Shown in pieces: positions 23,745 through 36,120 of a stretch of 64,000 bases of DNA. Positions within the stretch are counted from its first letter, which is position 1. Each line of letters opens with the position of its first letter. The DNA is from Hygrophila difformis (Eukaryota > Streptophyta > Magnoliopsida > Lamiales > Acanthaceae). Both the position numbers and the translations under genes were made by a program. A model generated the notes under the pieces. That model saw only the letters and a list, made by a program, of their open reading frames with translations. It was not told the origin of the DNA and searched no databases. The DNA lies in assembly GCA_030278955.1 (NCBI GenBank), contig JAOANR010000015.1, positions 21,980,626-22,044,625 of the forward strand, read 5' to 3'.

Positions 23745-26035
23745 GTTAATACTATCCAAATCTACTAACTAATAAGATTTTCCCCATACAATAAATTTGT
23801 AATCTCAATTTAATTTTATCAAAAAAATATTTTTATATATATACATTTAGAATTAAAATAGGTTATAATGTTGTACAATATTATATAGATTAATGAGTGG
23901 AAGTGGAAGTGTTATATAAATTATATATATTAATGAGTACTGGAAGGAAATAAAATGTAATACCCCGTAAGATAGACATTTATTTTTGACAATATGTATT
24001 CCGAATAAATAAATAAACAAATTCAAGTTGTTTTGAACTACGTTATGGCTTGATCCCTTCATAGGGTACGTAGGCCGCTTAGAAGTTTTAATTCTAAGTT
24101 CAGTCACAAAATAATAAAACAAACAAAAGACCTTAGCAAGAGAAAAGCCGAAACACAACTTCGAGGACAAAGTTGATTCTTAAGGAGGGTAGACTGTAAT
24201 ACCCGGAAATTTTCCAACATAAAATAAATACAATAAATAAAATAAATATAATAAATAAAAAAATAAATGTAGAGGAAATGAGAAATGGAATTTAAATTAA
24301 AAAGGAAATAAAATTCCGAGCACCCGGGAAGCCGAAGGCAATTTAATTGAATAAATGGTTACACGGGGACCCGACATCGATGGACTCAATGACTCGAGTC
24401 CAAACATAAATTTAGGTTCGAATAAAATTAGGATAGGAAATCGGAGCCCGAAGATACCCCGGAAATCCGGATCCGGGAGCGTAGAGGGATAGAAGTCCGA
24501 AAGAGAGGAGGAAACGCCCGACGGATCGCACGACCCGGCCCAGACCGAAGTCCAGGCCAGGACGGCGCGGTCGCCGCGCGCTCCAAAGGGGAAGACCGCG
24601 CCAAGGGCGCGCCGGCAGGGCAGTTGCGGCCGTTCCGCGATTCTCTCGCCCGAACGCGGATTTTTCGACTTTCGGTTGAACGTCTCTCGACCCAAGACCC
24701 TTGGGATCAGATTTTGGACGCCCTAGGTCTTAAATATCTATAAATAAGACCTCCTAAGAGCTCCGAATACATTTGAAACCCTACGAAATCTTTCTATACG
24801 TCGAAACCCTAATCCCGGAGCCGTCGGAGGCACAACACCGAGAGGAGGAACTGACTTGGACGAAATTTGGAGACCCCCGTCGCTGTGGTAAGCCTTGATC
24901 CATTCTTTTCCATATGTGATTCGAAAACGAATCCTAAATTCGATCTTTTTCTATTCTAAACCCCCGATCCGAATCGAGAACGAAGAACCCGACGAATCAA
25001 GGAGATAAACGGTGGACTGGAAGCCACGCCTCCGAATCAACGATCCCGGACGCTCAACAATCTGTAAGTTAACGCTTACCTTGGTTTTGGGTTGTTAAAA
25101 GATTCGAACATATAAATGTAATGGAACCCTATCTAAAATCTGTCTACACCGGCGCAGTGTTTTTGTTGAATTTATTCGAACCCCTTAAAGCGTTCAAACG
25201 AGAAAACTTAAAACACGAAAAACATTCCTAAGATACTGATCTAGCTCCTGTAAAAATTTCATAATTTTTCATCGTGTTTTGATATCCGAAACGGATCGTA
25301 AACGAGCCTGCGTTAGATTTAGATCTTGAAACGATGATAGATTCTTTATTCGAACTTGTTGGTGATTTCTACCTTAGATCTAGACCGATCTAGGCTTGGC
25401 GTTGAACATAAGAGTTGTAGATCTATACGTTAAGAACACCTCCGTAAAATCCCAGAATTGTTCGTGATGATTTGATATATGAAATCCACCCGAAACCGAA
25501 CTGCTAGGATGTGAATCTTGAAATTCTTGACGGAACTTAGGTTAGAACTTGACAACGTTTCTGACTAGGGTTCTAGGCCGAATTAAATCTTTAGCCGAAC
25601 ATGAAAGTTGTAGATAATTGTCTTAAGATGATCTCTGTAAAATTTCATCAAATTTAGAGTTCATTTGCTATGGTAGATCTCGAAGCTTTTAAACTGCTGT
25701 GTGAAAAAGCGGACAGATTTTTAATCTGACGAAAATTGACGTTTTGGACCTATTTAGGTATCTCGGATTGAAAAAGTTAAAACACAAAAGTTGTAGATCT
25801 CGACGTTTTGGAGTCAGTCGTGAAATTTCGGAATTTTTGAAATTAAATCTGATTTTTAACGAATTTTAGAGTAAACTGTGGTTGACCGAGTCAAAACTTG
25901 AAATCTTGTTGAAACGGTGGAATTAGCCTTTGAGGTTGAAACGAATAGAAATACTTTAACATACGATACACGAAATGAGAAGATTAAAATATTGCGGGTT
26001 ATGACTAAGCTAGATACTGTCAATGTTCTCTGCGG

Positions 26036-26184
26036 CTTGGGACATAAGAGCCCAAGTGTATGTCTAGGTTGACGTAAGAGCCCTAGCGAAACAGTGATCG
26101 TATGGCTAGCGGACGGATTAACTCTAATTAGAAGATCGACCATGATACCTGTGGACATAAGAGCCCAGGTGTAAGGCTGGCGGA
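26036..26184 (+). repeat. Array of four covarying hairpins in left LTR
   Basis: Four units keep an ACATAAGAG-type loop with stems CTTGGG/CCCAAG (26036-26056), CTAGG/CCTAG (26064-26086), CCTG-GG/CC-CAGG (26148-26169) and GCTGG-GG/CC-CTAGC (about 26176-26199). The same array is in the right LTR, 3599 bases further on (29635 onward). Confidence 0.9.
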
Positions 26185-26891
26185 CATAAGAGCCCTAGCG
26201 GTGGTGATCTCTAAAAGATATGAACCGAGAAGTTTATGAGAATTCCAAACCTAAATCCGTATTAAATTGTGTTTTTAAATGATGGCCACTTATTTAATGA
26301 CGTTGCAAGCTATATTGATGACCTTATGAATCCATGTCTTTTAAATTATGCGATTACATGAATTGTTAAATTATGCACATGTTTTCATTAAATTTAATAA
26401 AGGCTTTGAAACCTCATAATCTTGTATGTGTTAACTTACTCAGCACATAGTGCTGACCAAAACCGTTTTTTTTTTTTTTCCCTGTTTCTTTCAGAGCCGA
26501 AGAACATGCATCATCATATGCATTCATGGGAATTTTGGGGAAATGCTTTATTTGTAAATGATACGTTAGACTAGAAATTGCATGAACGGGCCTGTTTAAC
26601 CCGTATTCTGGCCGTGTTGGCTATATTTAAATTCCGCTGCATTATACTTATGTAAATATTATTTTCCGCTGCAACTTTGATGTATTATTTTAAATTATAT
26701 ATAAACGGGCTGTTTGAATGTTTAAATTCTGAAAAACCATAGCCTTGCATCTCTTTAGTAAGCTCGGAGAAACCGTGTCTTGCTAGGGAGGTGTGGCGGT
26801 GACATCCCGACCTGGGTGACCAAAAACCGGGGTGTTACAAGGTGGTATCAGAGCCCATCATATTTTAAAGCTATTTATTTTATAGAAAATA

Positions 26892-26914
26892 TCTGATACC
26901 AAGTTGGTATCAGA
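26892..26914. repeat. Palindrome made from a second primer-binding site
   Basis: TCTGATACCA and TGGTATCAGA form a 10-bp perfect stem with loop AGT. The right arm is a second copy of the Met-tRNA primer site (26905-26916), about 60 bases after the first. Confidence 0.9.
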
Positions 26915-29900
26915 GCCCGGCTATTTTTAAACTATTATTTTTAAACTATTAATATTTTTAAACTATTATTAATATTTTGACTATTATTTTAAATTTTAAA
27001 GTATTATTTCCGTGGAGAAATTTTTATTTTAAAACCCATGGGAAAAATATATATAGTGCATAAATTATTTTTGGGGGGGGGGGGAAATCATCATTCGCAT
27101 TTGCATATTGCATCTCTTTTATGTAAAAAACTTAGAATCTTGGCGAATTTTAACTTAGAATCTTGACGAATTTTAACTTAAAATCTTGGCGAATATTAAC
27201 TTAGATCTTTTGCTTGCACTAGATGACTTAGACGCTTGACATCGAATTAGAAACGCTCACTAGAGACTGATCTTGGCGTAGTTCTAGATCTCATTCATCT
27301 ATGCGCTCGCCTAAGCATAACAAATCTTGGCCTTAACCATTCCTATCCTAGTACGAATTGGAAAACTTCCTTATGTGGAGACAATAAAAAAACAAGTTTT
27401 TATTAAAACACTCTCTATTCCAAAAAATTTGTTGGATTCCCAAACAACAAATCCATTTCAAACGCACTGCTCATTAAAACCTTGACCCGAACCTTCTTGA
27501 GAATAATAAGTAGGCAGTTATGAGGACATAACTGAAGTCCTAAGGGGGAGAGGATGTAATACCCCGTAAGATAGACATTTATTTTTGACAATATGTATTC
27601 CGAATAAATAAATAAACAAATTCAAGTTGTTTTGAACTACGTTATGGCTTGATCCCTTCATAGGGTACGTAGGCCGGTTAGAAGTTTTAATTCTAAGTTC
27701 AGTCACAAAATAATAAAACAAACAAAAGACCTTAGCAAGAGAAAAGCCGAAACACAACTTCGAGGACAAAGTTGATTCTTAAGGAGGGTAGACTGTAATA
27801 CCCGGAAATTTTCCAACATAAAATAAATACAATAAATAAAATAAATATAATAAATAAAAAAATAAATGTAGAGGAAATGAGAAATGGAATTTAAATTAAA
27901 AAGGAAACAAAATTCCGAGCACCCGGGAAGCCGAAGGCAATTTAATTGAATAAATGGTTACACGGGGACCCGACATCGATGGACTCAATGACTCGAGTCC
28001 AAACATAAATTTAGGTCCGAATAAAATTAGGATAGGAAATCGGAGCCCGAAGATACCCCGGAAATCCGGATCCGGGAGCGTAGAGGGATAGAAGTCCGAA
28101 AGAGAGGAGGAAACGCCCGACGGATCGCACGACCCGGCCCAGACCGAAGTCCAGGCCAGGACGGCGCGGTCGCCGCGCGCTCCAAAGGGGAAGACCGCGC
28201 CAAGGGCGCGCCGGCAGGGCAGTTGCGGCCGTTCCGCGATTCTCTCGCCCGAACGCGGATTTTTCGACTTTCGGTTGAACGTCTCTCGACCCAAGACCCT
28301 TGGGATCAGATTTTGGACGCCCTAGGTCTTAAATATCTATAAATAAGACCTCCTAAGAGCTCCGAATACATTTGAAACCCTACGAAATCTTTCTATACGT
28401 CGAAACCCTAATCCCGGAGCCGTCGGAGGCACAACACCGAGAGGAGGAACTGACTTGGACGAAATTTGGAGACCCCCGTCGCTGTGGTAAGCCTTGATCC
28501 ATTCTTTTCCATATGTGATTCGAAAACGAATCCTAAATTCGATCTTTTTCTATTCTAAACCCCCGATCCGAATCGAGAACGAAGAACCCGACGAATCAAG
28601 GAGATAAACGGTGGACTGGAAGCCACGCCTCCGAATCAACGATCCCGGACGCTCAACAATCTGTAAGTTAACGCTTACCTTGGTTTTGGGTTGTTAAAAG
28701 ATTCGAACATATAAATGTAATGGAACCCTATCTAAAATCTGTCTACACCGGCGCAGTGTTTTTGTTGAATTTATTCGAACCCCTTAAAGCGTTCAAACGA
28801 GAAAACTTAAAACACGAAAAACATTCCTAAGATACTGATCTAGCTCCTGTAAAAATTTCATAATTTTTCATCGTGTTTTGATATCCGAAACGGATCGTAA
28901 ACGAGCCTGCGTTAGATTTAGATCTTGAAACGATGATAGATTCTTTATTCGAACTTGTTGGTGATTTCTACCTTAGATCTAGACCGATCTAGGCTTGGCG
29001 TTGAACATAAGAGTTGTAGATCTATACGTTAAGAACACCTCCGTAAAATCCCAGAATTGTTCGTGATGATTTGATATATGAAATCCACCCGAAACCGAAC
29101 TGCTAGGATGTGAATCTTGAAATTCTTGACGGAACTTAGGTTAGAACTTGACAACGTTTCTGACTAGGGTTCTAGGCCGAATTAGATCTTTAGCCGAACA
29201 TGAAAGTTGTAGATAATTGTCTTAAGATGATCTCTGTAAAATTTCATCAAATTTAGAGTTCATTTGCTATGGTAGATCTCGAAGCTTTTAAACTGCTGTG
29301 TGAAAAAGCGGACAGATTTTTAATCTGACGAAAATTGACGTTTTGGACCTATTTAGGTATCTCGGACTGAAAAAGTTAAAACACAAAAGTTGTAGATCTC
29401 GACGTTTTGGAGTCAGTCGTGAAATTTCGGAATTTTTGAAATTAAATCTGATTTTTAACGAATTTTAGAGTAAACTGTGGTTGACCGAGTCAAAACTTGA
29501 AATCTTGTTGAAACGGTGGAATTAGCCTTTGAGGTTGAAACGAATAGAAATACTTTAACATACGATACACGAAATGAGAAGATTAAAATATTGCGGGTTA
29601 TGACTAAGCTAGATACTGTCAATGTTCTCTGCGGCTTGGGACATAAGAGCCCAAGTGTATGTCTAGGTTGACGTAAGAGCCCTAGCGAAACAGTGATCGT
29701 ATGGCTAGCGGACGGATTAACTCTAATTAGAAGATCGACCATGATACCTGTGGACATAAGAGCCCAGGTGTAAGGCTGGCGGACATAAGAGCCCTAGCGG
29801 TGGTGATCTCTAAAAGATATGAACCGAGAAGTTTATGAGAATTCCAAACCTAAATCCGTATTAAATTGTGTTTTTAAATGATGGCCACTTATTTAATGAC

Positions 29901-30785
29901 GTTGCAAGCTATATTGATGACCTTATGAATCCATGTCTTTTAAATTATGCGATTACATGAATTGTTAAATTATGCACATGTTTTCATTAAATTTAATAAA
30001 GGTTTTGAAACCTCATAATCTTGTATGTGTTAACTTACTCAGCACATAGTGCTGACCAAAACCGTTTTTTTTTTTTTCCCTGTTTCTTTCAGAGCCGAAG
30101 AACATGCATCATCATATGCATTCATGGGAATTTTGGGGAAATGCTTTATTTGTAAATGATACGTTAGACTAGAAATTGCATGAACGGGCCTGTTTAACCC
30201 GTATTCTGGCCGTGTTGGCTATATTTAAATTCCGCTGCATTATACTTATGTAAATATTATTTTCCGCTGCAACTTTGATGTATTATTTTAAATTATATAT
30301 AAACGGGCTGTTTGAATGTTTAAATTCTGAAAAACCATAGCCTTGCATCTCTTTAGTAAGCTCGGAGAAACCGTGTCTTGCTAGGGAGGTGTGGCGGTGA
30401 CATCCCGACCTGGGTGACCAAAAACCGGGGTGTTACATAAAATGGAATGGTGGAATTGATGAGAGATGGGCAGGGCAGAGAGAAGAAAGCTATATCTCAG
30501 TATATTTCTTCAATCAAATGGTAGGTACTTATACAAGTCCTCTAGCCTCCTTTACTAGACAAAATAAATGTGGCCAATAAATGCATTCACTATTCCACCT
30601 GAATTCACTATTCTAATTAATACATTCATTGTTTTCAACACTCTCCCTGAATGCATTTATACAAATAATATGTCTCGTTAAAACCTTATTAGGAAAAACT
30701 CAGTGGGAAAAAATTCTAGTGAAGGAAAAAGAGTACAATATTCTTGTATCCATTGCTCCCCCTGATTTGGACATTATTTTATATA

Positions 30786-33700
30786 TCAAAGCTGCCGCAT
30801 TCCAATTTTTTTCACGAGCTTCTCGAATGTTGCAGTCGGCAATGCCTTGGTAAATAGATCTGCTAAATTATTTTCTGATCGAATTTGCTGCACATCAATT
30901 TCACCATTCTTTTGAAGATCATGAGTGTAGAAGAACTTTGGTAAAATTTGTTTCATTCTATCTCCTTTGATATAACATCCCCTTTCAACTGGGTTATACA
31001 AACCGAATTATCTTCAAATAAAATTATTGAGGGCATTTGTGGTTCAGCGATTAAACCACAACTTTTCAATATATGTTGAGACATTGACCTCAACCAAATG
31101 CATTCTCGAGTTGCCTCATGGATTGCTAATATTTCGGCATGATTAGAAGAAGTAGCAGTTAAAGTCTGCTTCATTGACCTCCAAGAGATGACAGTTTCGC
31201 CACAAGACATAGCCTGTTTGAGATTTGGCTTTGTGTGGGTCTGACAGATAACCTGCATCGGCATAGCCGATTAACTCATGTCGAGAGTCTTTTGGGTAAA
31301 ATAACCCAAGGTCAACCGTTCCTTGGAGATAGAGAAAAATGTGTTTTATGCCCTTCCAATGTCATTGAGTAGGGCAAGAACTGAATCTTGCGAGTAAATT
31401 AACTGCAAACGCAATATCAGGTCGCGTGCTATTTGCAAGATACATTAAAGCACCAAATGCGCTTAAATATGGTATTTCTGGGCCAAGTTGCGCTTCATCA
31501 TCTTCTTTTAGCCTAAATGGATCCTTTGCAGGATCAAGTGCCCGAACGACCATTGGATTGCTCAGCGGATGTGCATAATCCATTCGAAATTGCTTTAATA
31601 CCTTTTGGGTATAAGCTGATTGATGAACAATTATGCCATTTTCCAAATGCTCAATTTGTAGACCAAGGCAGAATTTTGTTTTACCGAAATCCTTGATTTC
31701 GAACTCCTTTTTCAAATATTCAACAGCCTTTTCCAGCTCTTCAGGAGTTCCAATTAAATTTAAATCGTCAATATATACAGCGACGATTACAAATTCTGAC
31801 CCATTTATCTTTATAAATACACAAGGACTGATAGGGTCATTTGTATAACCTTCATTTATCAAACTTTCACTGAGGCGGTTATACCACATTCGACCAGATT
31901 GCTTGAGCCCATACAATGATTATTGCAATTTGATGGAATACGTTTCTCTAGGTCCTGAGTTGCAAGACTCAGGTAACTTAAACCCTTAAGGTATTTTAAT
32001 ATAAATATCATTTTCCAATGAGCCATATAAATATGCAGTAACAATATCCATTAATCTTATTTCAAGATTTTCTCGTACTGCTAGGCTCATGAGATACTTG
32101 AATATTATTCCATCCATAACTGGGGAATATGTTTCCTCAAAATCAATTCCCGGTCGTTGGGAAAAACCTTGGGCTACAAGCCTTGCCTTATATTTGGTAA
32201 TTTCAATGTTTTCATTTCTTTTTCTCACAAACACCCATCTGTAGCCAACGGGCTTCACATTTTTCAGTGTTTGGACAATAGGGTCGAATAGCTTTCGTTT
32301 ATTCAGTGAATCTAAATCAGACCGAATCGCATCTTTCCATTTTGGCCAATCATTTCTTTTCCAACATTCTTCAACTGATCTTGGTTCAGGATCCTCATTA
32401 TTTTCAATTACATCGAGCGCAACGTTGTATGCAAAAGCATTATCAACGTTTGTTTGTTTTCAGTTCCAACATTTCCCAGTATTGATATAATTGAAAAAAG
32501 TTTCAATAACTTCATTTTCATCTGGTTGAATATTTTCAGGTTTAACATTTTCAGCGGTTGAATCAATTTCTCATTCGGGAGTATCATCGGTGATTGATTT
32601 ATCACCTATATGGATAATTTTTCTCTTTCGTGGATTTTTATCCTTGGAATCCAAAGGCCTACCACGCTTCAGGCATGCAGTAGGTTCATTTGCACTCAGA
32701 ATTTGCCCTTCTGGTACATTTATATTAGCTGGTGCATTTGCTGCTGCAATATATGATTTTGTGACTTTAGCAGCAACATTAAAAGCATCGGGTAATTGAT
32801 TTGCAATTCCATGCAAATGCACAATTCTTTGAACTTCAAGTTCGCATTGCCTTGAACGAGGATCAAGGAAATCGAATGGACTTTACCAAGATATTTCCTT
32901 TTTCAGTTGATCATTCACTCCCCTAATGTCGGGAATTGAGTTTCATCAAAATGACAGTCTGCAAATCTTGCAGTAAATAAATCATCCATTTTTGGCTCAA
33001 TATATTTGATAATCGAGGGTGATTCATACCCGATATATATGCCCAACCTTCTTTGAGGTCCCATTTTTGTACCTTGTGGTGGCGCAATTGGCACATAAAC
33101 CACATACCCAAAATTCGCAAGTGGGATATATTGAGCTCCTTTCCAAATACAATTTGTGTATGGGAGTAGTTATGATAGTTTTTCGGCCTTATTTTCACAA
33201 GTGCTACTGCATGCAATAGTATGTCCCCAAGCAGAAACAGAGAGGTTTGATTTCATTAACAAGGGCCTTGCAGTTAATTGCAATCATTTAATAAATGATT
33301 CTGCCAGACCATTTTGCGTGTGCACATGAGGCACATGATGTTCAACAGTAATTCCAATCGACATACAAAAATCATGAAATGCATGTGATATATATTCTCC
33401 AGCATTATCAAGGCGTATTTTCTTTATCGGATGATCTGGAAACTATGCTCGCAATAATTTATGCAAGTAACCTTGTGAAAGCTAAATTGCGAGTTGATAA
33501 TAGACAAACGTGTGACCATCGTGATGACGCATCAATTAGTACCATAAAGTACTTGAGGGTCCACACGGTGGATCAATAGGTCTATATATATCGCATTGAA
33601 TTCTTTCTAGGAATGTAGGGGATTTAATTCCCACTTTTACTGGAGATGGTCCGGTTATCAATTTCCCTTGTGAACAGGCTGCACAATTGAACTCCTTTGG

Positions 33701-35467
33701 GTTCAATATCATTTGCCTTTTCAATGAATGGCCATTTGAATTTTCAATAATTTGGCTCAGCATTACATTGCCAGGATGCCCAAGTCTATCGTGCCAGGTA
33801 ATAAATTCACTAGTAGCTTTCAAGCCTACTAGGTTATGTATTTCTGCGGCACATATTTTTGTATAGTATAAGCCAGATGAGTAACATGACAATTTTTCAT
33901 TGACAAATTTTTTGCCATTTTCAACTCGAGTTATCAAAAGATACTCGTGATCTGCCTCTTTTGAAGTTTCGATGTGATACCCATTTTTCGAATATCATTG
34001 AAGCTCAGTAAATTTCTTCGAGCTTTGCATGAGAACAAGGCGTTTTCAATCGCCATTTTTGTCCTTCAGGGAGAAATATAACAGCTCTATTGGAGTCTTC
34101 AATGTATTTTGCATTACCGCTTATAGTGTTCACTACGGTCTTTTCCAATTTTAAATTGAAGAAATAGCTTTTGCTTTTCAAAATGCTATGCATTGTTGCC
34201 CGTCAATGAGGCAGATGTCATCTCTGACTTTTAAATTTCCAGGATCCATTTCTTTACAAGAATATAAGAAGGTAATCAAATATCAGCAATATAAATATCA
34301 TTAGTGCAAAACATATTTATGTTATACATGGATAATAAAAGGAAAGTACAAGATATAATTATTTATATTGAACATGAATTATAAAAGATAAGTACAATAT
34401 ATAATAGCTATATTATAAAAGATAATAAAAGGAGTATTATTTAGTAACAATATCTGGCTCAACAAAATCATCAGCTTCCAGGTGCGTGATATTATCATTT
34501 AATATATCATCATATTTATCATCGTGGGCATTATGGTGTGATTCAACATCTTGTCTTTCGTTTCGAGGCCTGATACAGTTCAGCTAAGTGTTTAGCTGTG
34601 TGGCATGTCTGAGCCGGATGGCCTTTAATTCCACAACGATCACAGATTTTATCATTTTGTTTGTGCCTTTTTGCATAATTTCTTTGTTGTGGTTTGTAAG
34701 GCCTTCTGGTATCGTATTTGTGATTTTGCTCAAATCGAGGCTTATTTCGATAATTATTTTGACGAGATGATTCACCTCTGCCTCGATTGTGATACCGATT
34801 TTGGCCACGATCATTATTTTGATTTTTAAAATGCCCACGATCACGCACATATTTCGCTGATTGAGCCGCGTTCAGCTTAGGAAACGGTTTTGCACCTGCG
34901 GGCCTAGATTCATGATTTCTCAACAACAATAGGCTGTTTTGTTCAACCAATAATAAGCAGGTGATAAGATCAGAATATCTTTGAAAACCTTTTTGACGGT
35001 ATTGCTCACTCAATACTGAGTTTTTAGCATGAAACGTAGAATACGTTTTTTCAAGCATTTCTTCTTCAGATATCTTTTGCCCACATAATTGCAATTGGGC
35101 CGTAATTTTGAACACTGCAGAATTATATTCCCGGACTGTTTTGAAATCCTGAAGTCTCAGGTTTTGCCAGTCATCACGGGCTCTTGGAAGCACCGTCTTT
35201 TTAAGGTTATCATATATTTCTTTAAGCTTTTCCCACAATGTCAGTGGGATTCCGCAGTTACATACTCCAGTTTCAGAGCCTCTTCGATATGATGGCACAA
35301 GAAAATCATGACATTTGCTTGATTTTGACGGCTGGGATTTTTGCCCTTAGCAATAATATCTTTCAGACCTATTGAAGCAAGATGCATTTTAACATCTCGG
35401 GCCAGGACATATAAATACTTCCTTCAACGGTTAAGGGAGCAAATTCCTGCTTTGCTAGGTTAGCCAT
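30786..35467 (-). pseudogene. Copia gag-pol polyprotein remnant
   Basis: Read on the minus strand from ATG 35467 (MANLAKQEF). Gag with a UBN2-like region and knuckle CDRCGIKGHPAQTC lies at 34543-35298. A damaged protease region follows near 34180-34220. Next come the gag-pre-integrase zinc motif (WHDRLGHPG...CAACSQGK, 33640-33830), integrase C-terminal part (about 32915-33216), reverse transcriptase blocks (YKARLVAQGF near 32180; VAVYIDDL near 31770) and RNase H with the terminal ENNLADLFTKALP (about 30850-31260). Several frameshifts and stops separate these blocks, so no full polyprotein can be made. Confidence 0.92.
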
Positions 35468-36042
35468 AATCTTATTGAAAATTTTGGAATAAAAATTATA
35501 GTACCTCAAATTCTGGTAACCCGGGCAGAGTCTCGTCGTGCTGATAACGTGTTGTAGAATATTATATAGATTAATGAGTGGAAGTGGAAGTTGTTATATA
35601 AATTATATATATATATATATTAATGAGTACTGGAAGGAAATAAAATGAAATGGTGGAATTGATGAGAGAGTATGAGCAGGGCATAGAGAAGAAAACTTTA
35701 TCTCATTATATTTCTTCAATCAAATGGTAGGTACTTATACAAGTCCTTTAGGCTCATTTACTAGACAAAATAAATGTGGGCAATAAATGCATTCACTCTT
35801 CCAAGTGAATTCGCTATTGTAATTAATACTTTCACTGTTTTCAACGTATAAAATATATTCATGCATAACATAATTTATTAGACTGCACCAGTGCACCAGT
35901 ACTCTTATTGTTCTAGGGCATATTATGTCAAAATTATCCGACCTCTATATTCCATATTTTGTCCTTTTACAAATCTTCATAATACATGCAAAACAATGTT
36001 CCCTTTTTTGTTCTTTTCCTTCCATCCATTTACCCAATGACC

Positions 36043-36050
36043 TATATATA
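36043..36050 (+). promoter_or_regulatory. TATA box of the CSL gene
   Basis: TATATATA lies about 71 bases before the ATG at 36121. This fits a short 5' UTR. The copia LTR ends about 200 bases upstream of it. Confidence 0.6.
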
Positions 36051-36120
36051 CACATCCCCCAATTTCCCACTCAAGTCATCCATCCCATTTACCCCTAATT
36101 ACTTTTCCACCACTCAGAAA

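Larger units (their letters stand above)
23956..30437 (+). mobile_element. Young coding-free LTR retrotransposon (LARD-like), 6.48 kb
   Basis: LTRs are 23956-26839 (2884 bp) and 27555-30437 (2883 bp). They start TGTAATACCCCG and end GGGGTGTTACA. The TAAAA duplication is at 23951-23955 and 30438-30442, inside the copia LTR. The interior is only 715 bp: primer site TGGTATCAGAGC at 26843 and purine tract AAGGGGGAGAGGA at about 27542-27554, with no gag or pol. I count about six substitutions between the LTRs (for example 24417/28017 and 25586/29186), so the insertion is recent. The family shares LTR-end blocks with the solo LTRs at 17154 and 20648. Movement would need enzymes from a Ty3/gypsy partner. 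Confidence 0.93.
23869..35846 (-). mobile_element. Ty1/copia retrotransposon, degenerate, minus strand
   Basis: The target duplication TATAA is at 23864-23868 and 35847-35851. The right (5') LTR is 35550-35846 (297 bp). The left (3') LTR is 23869-23955 plus 30443-30640, split by a younger LTR element. The polypurine tract lies beside the left LTR (CTCTCCCTGAATGC on +, 30641-30654). Beside the 5' LTR is a primer-site-like ACGTTATCAGCACGAC (minus strand, about 35534-35549). The outermost base of the 5' LTR has mutated (CG in place of the usual CA on +). The pol order, gag-integrase-RT-RNase H, places it in Ty1/copia. Confidence 0.95.

Noticed and set aside
24297..24695. 132-codon antisense frames in the gypsy LTRs (also 27896-28294)
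   Set aside because: They lie inside LTR regulatory DNA, on the strand opposite transcription, and match no protein family.
25856..26158. 100-codon antisense frame over the hairpin array (also 29455-29757)
   Set aside because: It comes from the tandem hairpins read on the other strand. The repeated units explain its shape better than a protein does.
24195..30437. LTR start placed at the inner TGTAATACCCGG (24195)
   Set aside because: The 239 bases upstream are repeated before the right LTR, and the TAAAA duplication sits at 23951 and 30438. The real element therefore starts at 23956.
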